This document shows, piece by piece, positions 16,817 through 26,372 of a stretch of 64,000 nucleotides of DNA; position 1 is the first letter of the stretch, and each line of letters opens with the position of its first letter. Location: assembly GCF_000429905.1 (NCBI RefSeq), contig NZ_AUCT01000002.1, forward strand, positions 310,001 to 374,000. Reading direction: 5' to 3'. Below the pieces are notes generated by a model. It ran no database searches, was not told the DNA's origin, and was given only the letters and a program-made list of their open reading frames with translations. Made by a program: the position numbers and the translations under genes. The DNA is from Desulfatibacillum aliphaticivorans DSM 15576 (GTDB lineage: Bacteria > Desulfobacterota > Desulfobacteria > Desulfobacterales > Desulfatibacillaceae).

Positions 16817-18211
16817 TTATTGCCCGAAGATCTCCTTGGGCTTTGTGGTGTCGCCCGTGGCGTTGGGATAGTCTTTTGCCACATAGGCTTTTTCGCCGGT
16901 TTTAATCAGGTGGTTGGCTTCTTCCATAAAGTTGTTATAGCGTTTTTTGCATTCATAAAAGCCATGCCACCAAGCGTAGTCCGGGGCCATCATGGCCGTG
17001 CCCATGCGGGCTCTGCGGCCTTCATGATGCCACAATTCATAATACTCCACCTCAAGCCTTTCATCGAAAAACTTGGATTTGTCCAGCAGGCCTTTTTCGT
17101 AGAGTTCGTCCAGCTTGGCTTTGGCCGGTTTGAAGTACACGTCGTTGTATTCGCCGACCACGCCGTCCATTTTGGTGTAATGGTCTTCCACCCAGGCTTT
17201 CCCGTGGCATTGCATGCAGATTTCCTGCATTTTGCTCCGTTCCTCCTGCCAGTTGTTCTGGGCCGGGAAGGGTTTGAAATCCTGGGGGCGAACGGTCAAC
17301 GGCGCCTGGAGCTCCCAAGACAGGCGTTCGGTGACGTCATGGGTGGTCATGACCGTCCCCGCGCCGGACATATGGCAGGAAGCGCAGGTGGGGCCGCGAT
17401 AATCCACCCCGGGCGTCCAGGTTCCGGGAGAGGCGTTCCAGTTATAGTCGTCGCCGAACGCCGAATAAATATCCCCGTGCTTGGATTCCGTATAAATTTC
17501 GATTTGCGGATGGTCCGGACCCAGGTGGCATTGGCCGCAGGCCTCGGGCTTGCGGGCTTCCATGACAGAGAAGCGATGCCGGGTGTGGCAGCTTGTGCAG
17601 CTTCCCAGGCTGCCGTCCAGATTCACGCGCCCCACGCCCACATTAGGCCACGTGGAGGGATCCAGCTTGCCGTCCTTGATTTTAAGCACCGTGCCGTGGC
17701 AGTAGAGGCAGCCGGCCTGACGCTCCAGATCGGAATTCATGCCATTGTTCAGCCACGGATCGATTTTCCAGATGATTTCCGTGGTGTTTGCATGCTTGCT
17801 CTTGGAGTATTGCACCGCCTCGTCCGGATGGCAACGGGAGCAATCCTTGGGAGTGACCGCCGCAGCGACGGGAACGCGGTATTCCTTGCTGCCCCACGGG
17901 TTGTCCCCACGCTCGTATTGCTTATAATGAATTTGCGAGACGTCCGCGTCATGCTCCTCCGCCTGATGGCAGTCCAAACACGTTATGTTGGCGCTGGCAT
18001 GCCTGCTGCCTGCCCAATCCGCAAACAGTCCCGGGTGTTCCGTCTTGTGGCATTGAAGGCAGGCCATGGCCTCTTTGGACATGCTCCGTTCGATCCTGAA
18101 TTCCTTTGCCTTGGGCATGTTCGCCTGCTCGGCGGCCGTGACGGCGCCCCACGCCAAAACCAACAGCAAAACGCCCGCGAGTAAAACGAGCTTGGAAATT
18201 TTCCGGTTCAT
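16817..18211 (-). CDS. Octahaem c-type cytochrome of the hydroxylamine oxidoreductase (HAO) family
   Basis: 464 residues with an N-terminal signal peptide (about 1-27) and eight CXXCH sites (CLQCH, CLDCH, CSRCH, CLYCH, CTSCH, CGQCH, CASCH, CMQCH), so periplasmic. The order and spacing, and segments such as THDVTERLSWELQAP and PDYAWWHGFYE, resemble the HAO family, which includes ammonia-forming reverse-HAO enzymes of non-nitrifiers. The gene follows an NrfH/NapC-like tetrahaem protein by 18 bp. That pairing is known for quinol-driven HAO-type nitrite/hydroxylamine reductases, so I infer a reductase rather than an oxidase. By eye I cannot place the tyrosine that cross-links haem P460 in true HAO. 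Nitrite, hydroxylamine or another N/S species could be the substrate. Confidence 0.8.
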   Translation of the reverse strand: MNRKISKLVLLAGVLLLVLAWGAVTAAEQANMPKAKEFRIERSMSKEAMACLQCHKTEHPGLFADWAGSRHASANITCLDCHQAEEHDADVSQIHYKQYERGDNPWGSKEYRVPVAAAVTPKDCSRCHPDEAVQYSKSKHANTTEIIWKIDPWLNNGMNSDLERQAGCLYCHGTVLKIKDGKLDPSTWPNVGVGRVNLDGSLGSCTSCHTRHRFSVMEARKPEACGQCHLGPDHPQIEIYTESKHGDIYSAFGDDYNWNASPGTWTPGVDYRGPTCASCHMSGAGTVMTTHDVTERLSWELQAPLTVRPQDFKPFPAQNNWQEERSKMQEICMQCHGKAWVEDHYTKMDGVVGEYNDVYFKPAKAKLDELYEKGLLDKSKFFDERLEVEYYELWHHEGRRARMGTAMMAPDYAWWHGFYECKKRYNNFMEEANHLIKTGEKAYVAKDYPNATGDTTKPKEIFGQ

Positions 18212-18229
18212 GACGCCTCCCTATCTGAT

Positions 18230-18781
18230 TTAAAGTCCCAGGCCCCGGTATGGGGGCTGATTTTCTCTGTAACCGTATACATTCCGATCCACATGGACCA
18301 GGTTCCTATGACAGTCCACGCAGCGTTTTTCATATCCCGGCCGGGGGTAGACCACGGTCCGGTGGGCCAACATGGCGCCGCGCTTGTTGGGGATATACAA
18401 AAGGTTGCGATGGCATTTCATGCACTGATCGTTTTTAAAGGCGGCGTAGGCTTTTTCCCGCTGCTCAGCCCGGTCGTATTCGCCGCCGGCGAAATGCATG
18501 GCGACGTCCTTAAGGCCATGCATTGTTTTTGCGTAAAAGAAATCCCAGGTGTCGTGGGGAGCGGGCAAGTGGCAGTCCATGCAATCGGCCACAAAGCCTT
18601 TGTCGTTGTTGACGTGGGTGGATGTCTTCCAGGAGTCGTAGGCTGGACGGATCTCGTGGCATGACGCACAAAACTGAGGCGTGGATGTGCGCACCATAGT
18701 GTAGTAGGTCAGGCTGAACAAAGGAAAAGCGACAACCAGTCCGAAAAGAATCAGCAAAGCAGATTTGAGATATCTCTTCAT
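18230..18781 (-). CDS. NapC/NrfH-type tetrahaem quinol dehydrogenase
   Basis: 183 residues: one N-terminal membrane helix (about 8-28) followed by four CXXCH motifs (CASCH, CMDCH, CMKCH, CVDCH). Proteins of this family sit on the periplasmic face of the membrane, oxidise menaquinol and pass electrons to a soluble multihaem reductase. Here the partner is the octahaem HAO-like cytochrome 18 bp downstream in the same operon. Upstream a TTGACC (18851-18846) and TATCCT (18828-18823) with 17-bp spacing could be its promoter, and a TATAAT lies at 18811-18806. Confidence 0.88.
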   Translation of the reverse strand: MKRYLKSALLILFGLVVAFPLFSLTYYTMVRTSTPQFCASCHEIRPAYDSWKTSTHVNNDKGFVADCMDCHLPAPHDTWDFFYAKTMHGLKDVAMHFAGGEYDRAEQREKAYAAFKNDQCMKCHRNLLYIPNKRGAMLAHRTVVYPRPGYEKRCVDCHRNLVHVDRNVYGYRENQPPYRGLGL

Positions 18782-18893
18782 AAGCGCCCGTTTTTTTTAT
18801 AAAGGATTATATGCTGTTCTTCAGGATAAGGGGCATGGACAGGCAGGTCAAGGTTTTTTCTACTTAAAATTCTCTGGCAAGCGGCAGTTTGAA

Positions 18894-20111
18894 TTAATAG
18901 GCTGGCATATATCTCACAGTCATAATGCTCACGTCGTCATCAAAGCCCACAGGCCCCACAAATTGGGCGACCGCCTTAAAAACCGCATCGGCCAATTCCT
19001 GGGGAGGGCGCCCCCCATGCTCTGCGGCGATTTCCAAAAGCCGCTCCGTCCCAAAGCGGGTGTCATCCATCCCCAATGCTTCTGTCACGCCGTCGGTGTA
19101 CAGCAAAATCTGATCCCCCGGGCCGAAATCCACCATGGCTTGCTCGTACTTGCTGTAGGAGCCCAGGCCTATTGCCGGGCCTTTGGCCGCAATTTTCTCC
19201 ACGGTTCCGTGCCGCTTGATCAATAAAGGCGCGGGATGCCCGGCAGCCGAGACCGCAGCCAAGCCTCTGGCCTCGTCCACCTGGGCGTATACGCAGGTGA
19301 AAAAGGTGTCGAAACGTTCAAAGGGAAAAACCTCTTCCAACTCGTTCAGGACGGCTGCGGGAGGCAAGGGAAGAGCGCCCCCGCAATGGCGGCACGACAG
19401 GTTTTGCAATTGCTGGGAGATGGTCACCGCCACCAGGGAAGCGGCCACACCATGGCCGCACACGTCCACCATGTACAATGCGGTCAGCGGCCCCGGGGCC
19501 TGGAGGACGTTGAAAATATCGCCTCCCACATGGGTGGATGGAGCGAATTTCCAGCCCAGTTCCAGGCCGTTTTGACAATTCGCGGAGGTGGGCAGCAGCC
19601 CTTTTTGAATCAGCGCGGCGCTCTTTAAATCCCGCTGCACCTGCTCCTGTTTCTCGCTCAAGCGCATCCTTTGAAGCGTCAGCTCCGTGACGTCGTAGAT
19701 AAGAACCAGCACCATGGGCCGGTCATGAAAGCGAATGTAGCGGGTGGAAAACTCCAGGTGTTTTTCCTGGGGAACGCCGTCAATGTAAAAGGTGCGTGAA
19801 AGAGAAACCTTGTCCGCGGGCACCTCGCTGAGCAGGGCGTTGACCAGGTTTTTCCGTAAGGCGCATTGAGCGCACTTGGTGGTGTTTCCGCAGCCTTTGC
19901 TTTCCTCCACGGAAAAAGTGCATCCCGCAACCTGGCCGAAGGTAAGGTCCGGATCCTCCATATCGGAAATGCCGAAAAGGCTTTTGAAAAATCCGTTCAC
20001 CTGCTGAATGCGCATTTCTTCGTTAACCACCAGCACGGCTGTGTTGATGTTATTCAGGAGCAGGTTTAAAAACTCCCTGGATTCTTTGAGTTCCTTGATT
20101 TCCTGTGTCAT
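18894..20111 (-). CDS. PAS domain fused to a PP2C/SpoIIE-type serine phosphatase
   Basis: 405 residues. Residues about 12-140 are a PAS domain with a cysteine-rich insert (GCGNTTKCAQCALR). A short coiled linker (about 150-180) leads to a PPM/SpoIIE domain (about 190-400) with the expected metal motifs GGDIFNV, DVCGHG, SAAGHP, YTDGVTEA and DDVSI. Such RsbU-like phosphatases usually control anti-sigma-factor antagonists in partner-switching systems; no anti-sigma partner is next to it. The cysteine cluster resembles that of the diguanylate cyclase at 5337-6275, suggesting a shared redox or metal cue. The gene lies between the cytochrome operon and a NarL-type two-component system. Confidence 0.85.
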   Translation of the reverse strand: MTQEIKELKESREFLNLLLNNINTAVLVVNEEMRIQQVNGFFKSLFGISDMEDPDLTFGQVAGCTFSVEESKGCGNTTKCAQCALRKNLVNALLSEVPADKVSLSRTFYIDGVPQEKHLEFSTRYIRFHDRPMVLVLIYDVTELTLQRMRLSEKQEQVQRDLKSAALIQKGLLPTSANCQNGLELGWKFAPSTHVGGDIFNVLQAPGPLTALYMVDVCGHGVAASLVAVTISQQLQNLSCRHCGGALPLPPAAVLNELEEVFPFERFDTFFTCVYAQVDEARGLAAVSAAGHPAPLLIKRHGTVEKIAAKGPAIGLGSYSKYEQAMVDFGPGDQILLYTDGVTEALGMDDTRFGTERLLEIAAEHGGRPPQELADAVFKAVAQFVGPVGFDDDVSIMTVRYMPAY

Positions 20112-20251
20112 CCGGCCTCAAAAGCCCGGTTGTCCGGGCCAGAAAAAATTATGGGTTAGGAATTATAAAAACTCCCATTATAAATATAGGACATGAATAC
20201 AACGTATGCAAATTTCCAATATTACAAACAGCCGGCAAGGTCCGGTTTTGC

Positions 20252-20890
20252 TTAAGGATTGATCAAGTTGTTCTGAATAGCGAACCGAGAGATGTCCGCG
20301 TTGTTGCGCAGGTTGAGTTTTTTTAGCAGACGAGCGCGATAGGTGTCCACGGTTTTAACGCTAATGTGATAGGAGTCTGCAATCTCCCGGTTCGTATGGC
20401 CGGAGGCCAAGTGGCGCAAGACCTGCAATTCCCTTTTCGACAGGGAGTCCAGAAGCGACCCCCCCTTGGACCACCTGGAAACCCGCAAGGCCAGAAGCTC
20501 GGCCGCCTCTTCGGTGAGAAAGCGGCTTCCTGAATGCAGCTTTCGGATGGCGGTGACAAGCTGTTCCGGCGCGGATTTTTTGGTCATATACCCCATGGCG
20601 CCCGCCTCGATGGCGCGCACCACGTACTGCTCTTCTTCATGCATGGTCAGGATAAGCATGGGCAGGTCGGGAAGTTCGGCGTGCAGCCTGCTGACCACCT
20701 CCAGGCCGTCCATGCCGGGCATGGAGATGTCTACAACCGCAACGTCCGGGCAATGCTCCAGGGTAAGGTCAATGGCTTCCTTGCCGTTGGAGGCCTCCAC
20801 GATGACCTTGATGTCCTCGCTGTCTTCAATAATCCGGCGCAAGCCCGCCCGGACTATTACATGGTCGTCTGCAAGCAAAACCCGTATCAT
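20252..20890 (-). CDS. NarL/FixJ-family response regulator
   Basis: 212 residues. The receiver domain has D9/D10 and phospho-acceptor D54 (VVDISMPGMDG). The C-terminal LuxR-type HTH (about 145-205) contains LSKRELQVLRHLASGHTNRE. ATG 20890 (MIRVLLADDH) is chosen over a longer frame because it follows AAGGAGAAG and lies one base after the kinase stop, so it is translationally coupled to the kinase. It should bind DNA as a phosphorylated dimer. Targets are unknown, but the TRAP transporter just upstream is a candidate. Confidence 0.9.
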   Translation of the reverse strand: MIRVLLADDHVIVRAGLRRIIEDSEDIKVIVEASNGKEAIDLTLEHCPDVAVVDISMPGMDGLEVVSRLHAELPDLPMLILTMHEEEQYVVRAIEAGAMGYMTKKSAPEQLVTAIRKLHSGSRFLTEEAAELLALRVSRWSKGGSLLDSLSKRELQVLRHLASGHTNREIADSYHISVKTVDTYRARLLKKLNLRNNADISRFAIQNNLINP

Positions 20891-20891
20891 G

Positions 20892-23390
20892 CTACTTCTC
20901 CTTATTCGCCCCGGAAACCTTAATCCGAAAAATAATCCGGCTCCCGGCGTCCTCGCCCGCTTCCACTTCCAAGGTTCCACCGGCCAGCATGGCCCGCTCC
21001 CTCATGCCGGCGATGCCCAGGCCTTCGGATTCTTCCACCATGCCGCCGTCATATCCCACCCCGTTGTCTGAAATTATCAGGGTGAACTCCTCCTGATCAA
21101 AGGAAAGGCTTACATCCGCCCGGTCCGTGGACGCATGGCGCACCACGTTGGTCAGCGCCTCTTGGGCGATCCGGTAAGCGGCGGTGGAAATGGCGTTGCC
21201 CAGATTGGGAATATTGTCATGCTCAAAAATACACGTAATGCCGGTGCGGCGCTCAAAATCGCTGGTGTACCATTCCAGGGCGTCCACCAGGCCCAGGTCG
21301 TCCAACACTCCGGGCCGCAGGCGCACGGCTATGCCTCGCACATCCTCGATGGTTTTATCGATCAATTCGCACATGGCCGAGGCCCGCTCCTGCGTGGCGG
21401 CGTCGGAATCTTTCAACCGCTTTTTAAACCAGACCGCGTCCATGCGAAGCACGGTGAGGATCTGGCCGAGCTCGTCGTGAAGCTCCCGGGCAATGGCCTG
21501 GCGCTCGGCCTCCTGGCTGATGATCATGCGGTTTGACAGGCGCCGCAGGGCTTCCTGAGCCTTTTTTATCTCGGTGACGTCCGTGGAGATGCCGCCGATG
21601 GCGTGGATGCGCCCCTGCTCGTCGTAAATGGGAAACTTTACGGACAAATAGCTGTGGTCCTCCCCGTCCACCCGAACCACATATTCCGACCGAACCGGCT
21701 TTTTTTCGCTCAAAACCCGGTGGTCCACCTCCCGGAATGCGTCCGCATACTCCCTGGGCATGCTTTCGTGCTGCGTCCTGCCTCGAACGTCCTCGTTGGA
21801 GATGCCGAAAATTTCCTCGTACCGCCGATTGACCATAATGTAACGGCCGTCGGCGTCCTTGATATGAACCAGGTTGGGAGTGTACTTGAGGATGCTGGAA
21901 ATTTCCTCGGTCCTGCGAAAAACCTGCCGCTCCAGTTCCTGGGAATGCTGACTGAGCTTCTCCTGGGCCTGGTTCAGGGCTTCCTGGGCTTTTTTCTGCT
22001 CGGTCACGTCGACGGATACGGCCAGGGAGCGCACAAAGTTTCCCTCCTCGTCCCGCTCTCCAATGGCCGAAAGCAGCACGTCCATCACCTCGCCGTTTTT
22101 CTTGACGAACTGATACGGGACGTCAATGCATTCCCCGGTGCGCAGGAACTCGGGCATCATGGTTTCCCCAAGGTACTCGGCGGAGGACGGCGTCATGAAA
22201 TCCCCCAGATGCTTGCCGATCACCTGCCCGGTTTCGTATTGCAGGGCCTTCAGCCAGTGGTCGCTCACGCTGACCAGCCGGCCTTTGGAATTGATGGAGT
22301 GAAGCATGGCCGGCGTATTGTGGTAAATGGCGCGATACCGCTCCTCGCTTTGTCGCAAGGCGCCTTCCGCCATTATTCGGCGATTGATCTCCACCAAAGC
22401 CCGGGTGTAAAGCAAAAACACCAACAGCCCCACCAGCACGATGCTGGTAATGACCACGATGCCGGTCACCCGGAACAGGTTGCTGGACACCCGCTGCGAG
22501 ATGGCCTCCTCGCTCTGGATGTAATAGGCCGACCATCCCGGAAAAAAGCGGATGGGCTCTTCATGCATCAGAAAGCGGGCGCCTTTCAGCTCCACCGTAT
22601 CCGGGGAGTCGGTGGGCCTGAATCCGATCCAGGACCAGGGGCCCGGACCGAACTGCTGGGAGTCCCGGACCTGATTGATCTGCTTTTCATTAAGGGGCCA
22701 AAGGGTCTTTAAAAGCCATTGCTTTTTGCTGGAAATGAACACCACGCCGTTGGGATCCGCCACCAGGACGTCCTCTTCGGGCCGGGAAGTGAGGGAGCTT
22801 TCGATCAAATCCACCAGGGCCTTGATGACCACCACGCCCGCAAGCTCGCCGTCCGAGCCCATGACCGGATGGCTGGAATACACTCCGCGCTTGTCCGAGA
22901 CCGAACCCAGGGCGAGATAGGTGGCGGTGCGGCCTTCCATGGCCTTTTGAAAGTATGGCCTGAACCCGAAGTTCTTGCCCACGAAGCTGTCCGTAAAATG
23001 GCGGTTGCTTGAGGCTATGGTCAGGCCCGTGACGTCGATAAGGTAGCAGACGTCTGCGTTCAGGGTTTCCTTGAAATGGTCCAGAATCCTGTTGGCCTGT
23101 TCGGTGGCTTCCAGGTCCGTGGTTTCCAGCGCCCTGACGATACGCCGCATGCCCGCCAGGGTCTTTACGGGTCTCTCATTTTCGGTCAGGGAATCGGAAA
23201 GGTGCCTGGCGACCAGTTTGATCCGATTGACGGCCTGATGGTCGGCTTCGGAAACTGCGGCCTTTTGCAGAAAGGAGACATAAAGCACCCCGCCCGTAAC
23301 AATGGACAAAAACGCCAGCAGGGCAAGCACGGAGACGATCCGCCTCAGGGCGCCTTCCGGGCTCTCTTTTTTATTCGAGCGTTTGGCCAT
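20892..23390 (-). CDS. Membrane sensor histidine kinase (Cache-like sensor, PAS-PAS, HisKA_3)
   Basis: 832 residues from ATG 23390; a TTG 72 bases upstream is less likely because it would overlap an inverted repeat. A membrane segment (about 17-40), a large extracytoplasmic double-Cache-like sensor domain (about 40-310), and a second membrane segment (about 320-345) are followed by two PAS domains (about 365-490 and 525-645), a HisKA_3 dimerisation/phosphorylation box ARELHDELGQI and an HATPase domain (EALTNVVRHA, DNGVGYDGG, GLGIAGMRERA). This is a NarX/DegS-type kinase that should phosphorylate the adjacent NarL-family regulator. It lies downstream of and in the same direction as the TAXI-TRAP genes, whose substrate might be the signal. 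Confidence 0.88.
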   Translation of the reverse strand: MAKRSNKKESPEGALRRIVSVLALLAFLSIVTGGVLYVSFLQKAAVSEADHQAVNRIKLVARHLSDSLTENERPVKTLAGMRRIVRALETTDLEATEQANRILDHFKETLNADVCYLIDVTGLTIASSNRHFTDSFVGKNFGFRPYFQKAMEGRTATYLALGSVSDKRGVYSSHPVMGSDGELAGVVVIKALVDLIESSLTSRPEEDVLVADPNGVVFISSKKQWLLKTLWPLNEKQINQVRDSQQFGPGPWSWIGFRPTDSPDTVELKGARFLMHEEPIRFFPGWSAYYIQSEEAISQRVSSNLFRVTGIVVITSIVLVGLLVFLLYTRALVEINRRIMAEGALRQSEERYRAIYHNTPAMLHSINSKGRLVSVSDHWLKALQYETGQVIGKHLGDFMTPSSAEYLGETMMPEFLRTGECIDVPYQFVKKNGEVMDVLLSAIGERDEEGNFVRSLAVSVDVTEQKKAQEALNQAQEKLSQHSQELERQVFRRTEEISSILKYTPNLVHIKDADGRYIMVNRRYEEIFGISNEDVRGRTQHESMPREYADAFREVDHRVLSEKKPVRSEYVVRVDGEDHSYLSVKFPIYDEQGRIHAIGGISTDVTEIKKAQEALRRLSNRMIISQEAERQAIARELHDELGQILTVLRMDAVWFKKRLKDSDAATQERASAMCELIDKTIEDVRGIAVRLRPGVLDDLGLVDALEWYTSDFERRTGITCIFEHDNIPNLGNAISTAAYRIAQEALTNVVRHASTDRADVSLSFDQEEFTLIISDNGVGYDGGMVEESEGLGIAGMRERAMLAGGTLEVEAGEDAGSRIIFRIKVSGANKEK

Positions 23391-23420
23391 TCTTCGCCGG
23401 TCCCTATTGTCATTACGGAA

Positions 23421-23453
23421 AAATGCTCCGGGATAAATATCACCGGAGCATTT
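23421..23453 (-). terminator. Terminator after the TRAP permease gene
   Basis: AAATGCTCCGG (23421-23431) and CCGGAGCATTT (23443-23453) form a perfect 11-bp stem with an 11-base loop. On the minus strand it ends in ATTTTTCC. It separates the TRAP genes from the kinase. Confidence 0.6.
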
Positions 23454-23549
23454 CCAAGCCAATGAAAAAATGGAATGACTGCGATTGGTAAGGCCTGCGC
23501 CAGGGGCGCTCCGGTCTTCCTTATAATGGCCGTGAGGCCGTGTTTTCTT

Positions 23550-25283
23550 TTAATCCCTGTACGGAGCAGGCTCTTTTTTGAACAGGGTGTAATACCAGGC
23601 CCCGCTCAAAAGATACGCAAAGAACCAAGTCCCAAATACGATGAGAACCATGGCCTTGATGATGTCTCCGGTAGACCCGTTCAGGGAGAATCCCGGCACG
23701 TATCCAAACAGGAAGGGCGCCAGGTACAAAAATTTGGCGAACTTGAAAGAGGCGAAAGCCGTCCGCCACATATTGGCCTGGGCGATGGTCGCCCCTGCAA
23801 AGGCCGCAATGCACACCGGAGGCGTGATATTGGAATCCTGGGACAGCCAGTAGACGATCATGTGAGCCGCGACTTCGTTTACGCCCAAATGGGTGAGCGC
23901 AGGCACGGCCACAACTGCAGTGATAAGGTAGGCCGCTGTGACGGGAACCCCCATGCCCAGGATCAGGGAGGCCAGTGCAATTAGCAGGATGGTCAGAAAG
24001 AGGCGTCCACCGGCAATGTCTATGACGATATCGGCAAATGTCAGAATCAGACCGCTATATGTTAGTACGGCGATTATTATTCCTATGACGCCCACGGTGG
24101 CGCCGACTTTCAGGCTGCTTTCCGCGCCCTGACGGGAAGCCTCCACAAAGCCTTTTAAACCTATGCGCGTATCTTTTTTCACCCAGCTGAGCAGAATGCA
24201 GGAGCAGATGCCCAAGACGGCCGCAAAGCCGGGGGAATAGCCGATCAGCATGAGTGCGGTGATTAAAAGAAGCGGGACCGTGTAATACCATTCCTTTTTT
24301 AAAATCTCTTTTGCGCCGATCTCCGACTTATCGCCCCGGATATTATGAATCTTGGCTTCGTAATGAATCATGACAAACACGCTGAAAAAATACATGAGCG
24401 CCGGAAATATGGCTATGATCATGATTCTGGAATACGGCACCCCGGTCAACTCGGACATAATGAATCCGCCTGCGCCCATGATGGGCGGCATGAACATGCC
24501 GCCGATGGAGGCGGCGGGCTCAATGCCTCCGGCCACGTGGGGTCGGAACCCGGCCTTTTTCATAAGCGGAATGGTGAAGGCGCCCGTGGAAACCGTATTG
24601 GCGATGGCGCTGCCGGAAATGGAGCCGAACATGGCGCTGGCGATGACCGCCACCTTGGCGGGGCCGCCCACGCGATGGCCCACGGCGGCCAGGGGAAAAT
24701 CGATAAAAAACTTTTGCGCCCCGGAGCTTTCCAAAAAGGCGCCGAACAGTACGAACAGCAAAACATAGGTGGCCAGCACGTTGGCCATGATGCCGAACAC
24801 GCCATCCGCCTGATAATAAATGAACGTGCAGATGCCGATGAATGTGTCCCCGGGGTGGGCGATGAGGTCCGGCATGTACATGCCGTAGACGCCGTAGAGA
24901 ATCATGATGATTCCAATGATCACAAAGACAAATCCCACCGCCCTGCGCGCCGCCTCGATGCCTATGAGGACGCCCACGACGGCCACGTATTTGTCCAAGT
25001 CGGTTTCGGCGCCGGCCCGGTAGTTCAGGGCCTCGTAATTATACATAAAATAGCCGCACACCAAAGCGGACAGGATTATCAGCACGTAATCGAGCACCCG
25101 CAAAAAAGGAATTTTGCTCTTGTAGAGAAGAAAAATAAGCATGTACGTGATGACAACATATATGCCCACATGAAACTGGTTGGCCGCCGGTCGCAGCACT
25201 GCGGAATACGAATAAAACCCCACCAGAAAAACCGACATGAGGCTGAATATAACTTTTTCAAAGCGATTAAGTGTATCGTACAT
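23550..25283 (-). CDS. TRAP transporter fused 4TM/12TM permease (DctQM fusion)
   Basis: 577 residues, highly hydrophobic throughout, about 16 membrane segments. The small DctQ-like part comes first (about 1-150) and the large DctM-like part follows, with GSISGSAIANTVSTGAFTIP and MPPIMGAGGFIM, typical of fused TAXI-associated permeases. It should use an ion gradient to import a substrate delivered by the TAXI binding protein encoded 120 bp upstream. The substrate is unknown; members carry C4-dicarboxylates, amino acids or other carboxylates. The 120-bp gap to the TAXI gene contains a GC-rich possible hairpin. Confidence 0.9.
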   Translation of the reverse strand: MYDTLNRFEKVIFSLMSVFLVGFYSYSAVLRPAANQFHVGIYVVITYMLIFLLYKSKIPFLRVLDYVLIILSALVCGYFMYNYEALNYRAGAETDLDKYVAVVGVLIGIEAARRAVGFVFVIIGIIMILYGVYGMYMPDLIAHPGDTFIGICTFIYYQADGVFGIMANVLATYVLLFVLFGAFLESSGAQKFFIDFPLAAVGHRVGGPAKVAVIASAMFGSISGSAIANTVSTGAFTIPLMKKAGFRPHVAGGIEPAASIGGMFMPPIMGAGGFIMSELTGVPYSRIMIIAIFPALMYFFSVFVMIHYEAKIHNIRGDKSEIGAKEILKKEWYYTVPLLLITALMLIGYSPGFAAVLGICSCILLSWVKKDTRIGLKGFVEASRQGAESSLKVGATVGVIGIIIAVLTYSGLILTFADIVIDIAGGRLFLTILLIALASLILGMGVPVTAAYLITAVVAVPALTHLGVNEVAAHMIVYWLSQDSNITPPVCIAAFAGATIAQANMWRTAFASFKFAKFLYLAPFLFGYVPGFSLNGSTGDIIKAMVLIVFGTWFFAYLLSGAWYYTLFKKEPAPYRD

Positions 25284-25403
25284 GGCTCACCTGTATTCTT
25301 CCCCTGCGGAAAGCCCGGGACTCCTGTCTTTTTCCCGGAAACGCCCTCTGCCCCGGGCTTGGGCGGGGCCGCCCCAGAAGGACGGCCCCGGAAATTTCTG
25401 CTG

Positions 25404-26372
25404 TTATTTCAATACGCCTTTCTCGCGCCAGAACTTTTCGGCGCCGGGGTGCAAAGGAGTAATGATGCCTTTGATGCCGTTTTCAATGCTCATGGCCTTG
25501 GCGGATTTGTGGGTTTCCACCATGAACTTCAGGCCTTCATCGCTGAAGACCGTGGAAAGCAGCTTGTAAGCGTCTTCTTCGGTCAGGCTGGGGCTTGCAA
25601 CCCACAGGGAGGAATCCTGGAAGGTGTTGGTGGGCTCGTCCACGCCTTTGTAAGTGCCGGCGGGAATGACAACCTTGGAGAAGTAGGGGTATTTTTTGAA
25701 CATGCCGATTTCTTCGGCGTCTTTGTAAACGTCGATCAGGCGGATGTCGGTCTGGAGGGCGGCTTCAATAACGGAGGCGTTGGGATAGCCCACGAAAACC
25801 CAGAAGGCGTCCAGTTGCTTGTTCTTGAAGGCGTCGGCTGCAGCCCGGTATCCCTGAAAGCGGCGATCCACGTTTTCCCAGATGCCCAGCTCGGTGAAGA
25901 ACAGTTCGCAATTGGCCGCGGCGCCGGAGCCGGCGTTGCCCACGCCCACGCGTTTGCCCTGGAGATCCGTGGTCTTTTTAATGTCGGAGTTGGCCCGCAC
26001 CACCAACTGGGCCGGGGCGCCGTAAAAATAGCACATGGCCAAAACGTTTTCGTACTTGCGGTCGTCATTCTTCAGCTTGCCGTTGCGAGCCTGGAAAACA
26101 TGGCCGGAATAGGCGACGGCCATCTGAGCCCGGTTGGCGTTGATCAGCCGGATGTTCTCAATGGATCCGCCCGAGGAGCTGGCCAGGACCTTGATGCCCG
26201 AGCCTTTCAATGAATCCTTGGTCAGAGAAGTAATGGCGCTGGCATAGTACTGAAAGGTTCCGCCGGAAGGGCCGCCGGAAAACTTGTACATCTTGGCGAA
26301 GGCGGTGGATCCGCCCAGGCAAAGAGCCATCGCCGTCATCACCACACACAAGAAAACTAACCGCTTTTTCAT
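25404..26372 (-). CDS. TAXI-family TRAP substrate-binding protein
   Basis: 322 residues beginning MKKRLVFLCVVMTAMALC with a cleavable signal peptide ending near TAFA. ATG 26372 is chosen because AAGGAG lies just upstream; a longer frame to 26456 has no such site. The start of the mature protein (KMYKFSGGPSGGTFQYYA) carries the GGPSGGTF ligand-binding loop typical of TAXI periplasmic binding proteins. It works with the fused permease downstream. Ligand not predictable. Confidence 0.88.
   Translation of the reverse strand: MKKRLVFLCVVMTAMALCLGGSTAFAKMYKFSGGPSGGTFQYYASAITSLTKDSLKGSGIKVLASSSGGSIENIRLINANRAQMAVAYSGHVFQARNGKLKNDDRKYENVLAMCYFYGAPAQLVVRANSDIKKTTDLQGKRVGVGNAGSGAAANCELFFTELGIWENVDRRFQGYRAAADAFKNKQLDAFWVFVGYPNASVIEAALQTDIRLIDVYKDAEEIGMFKKYPYFSKVVIPAGTYKGVDEPTNTFQDSSLWVASPSLTEEDAYKLLSTVFSDEGLKFMVETHKSAKAMSIENGIKGIITPLHPGAEKFWREKGVLK

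Noticed and set aside
16799..18184. A 461-codon plus-strand frame
   Set aside because: It lies antisense to the octahaem cytochrome with its eight CXXCH motifs; the minus-strand gene has signal peptide and operon context.
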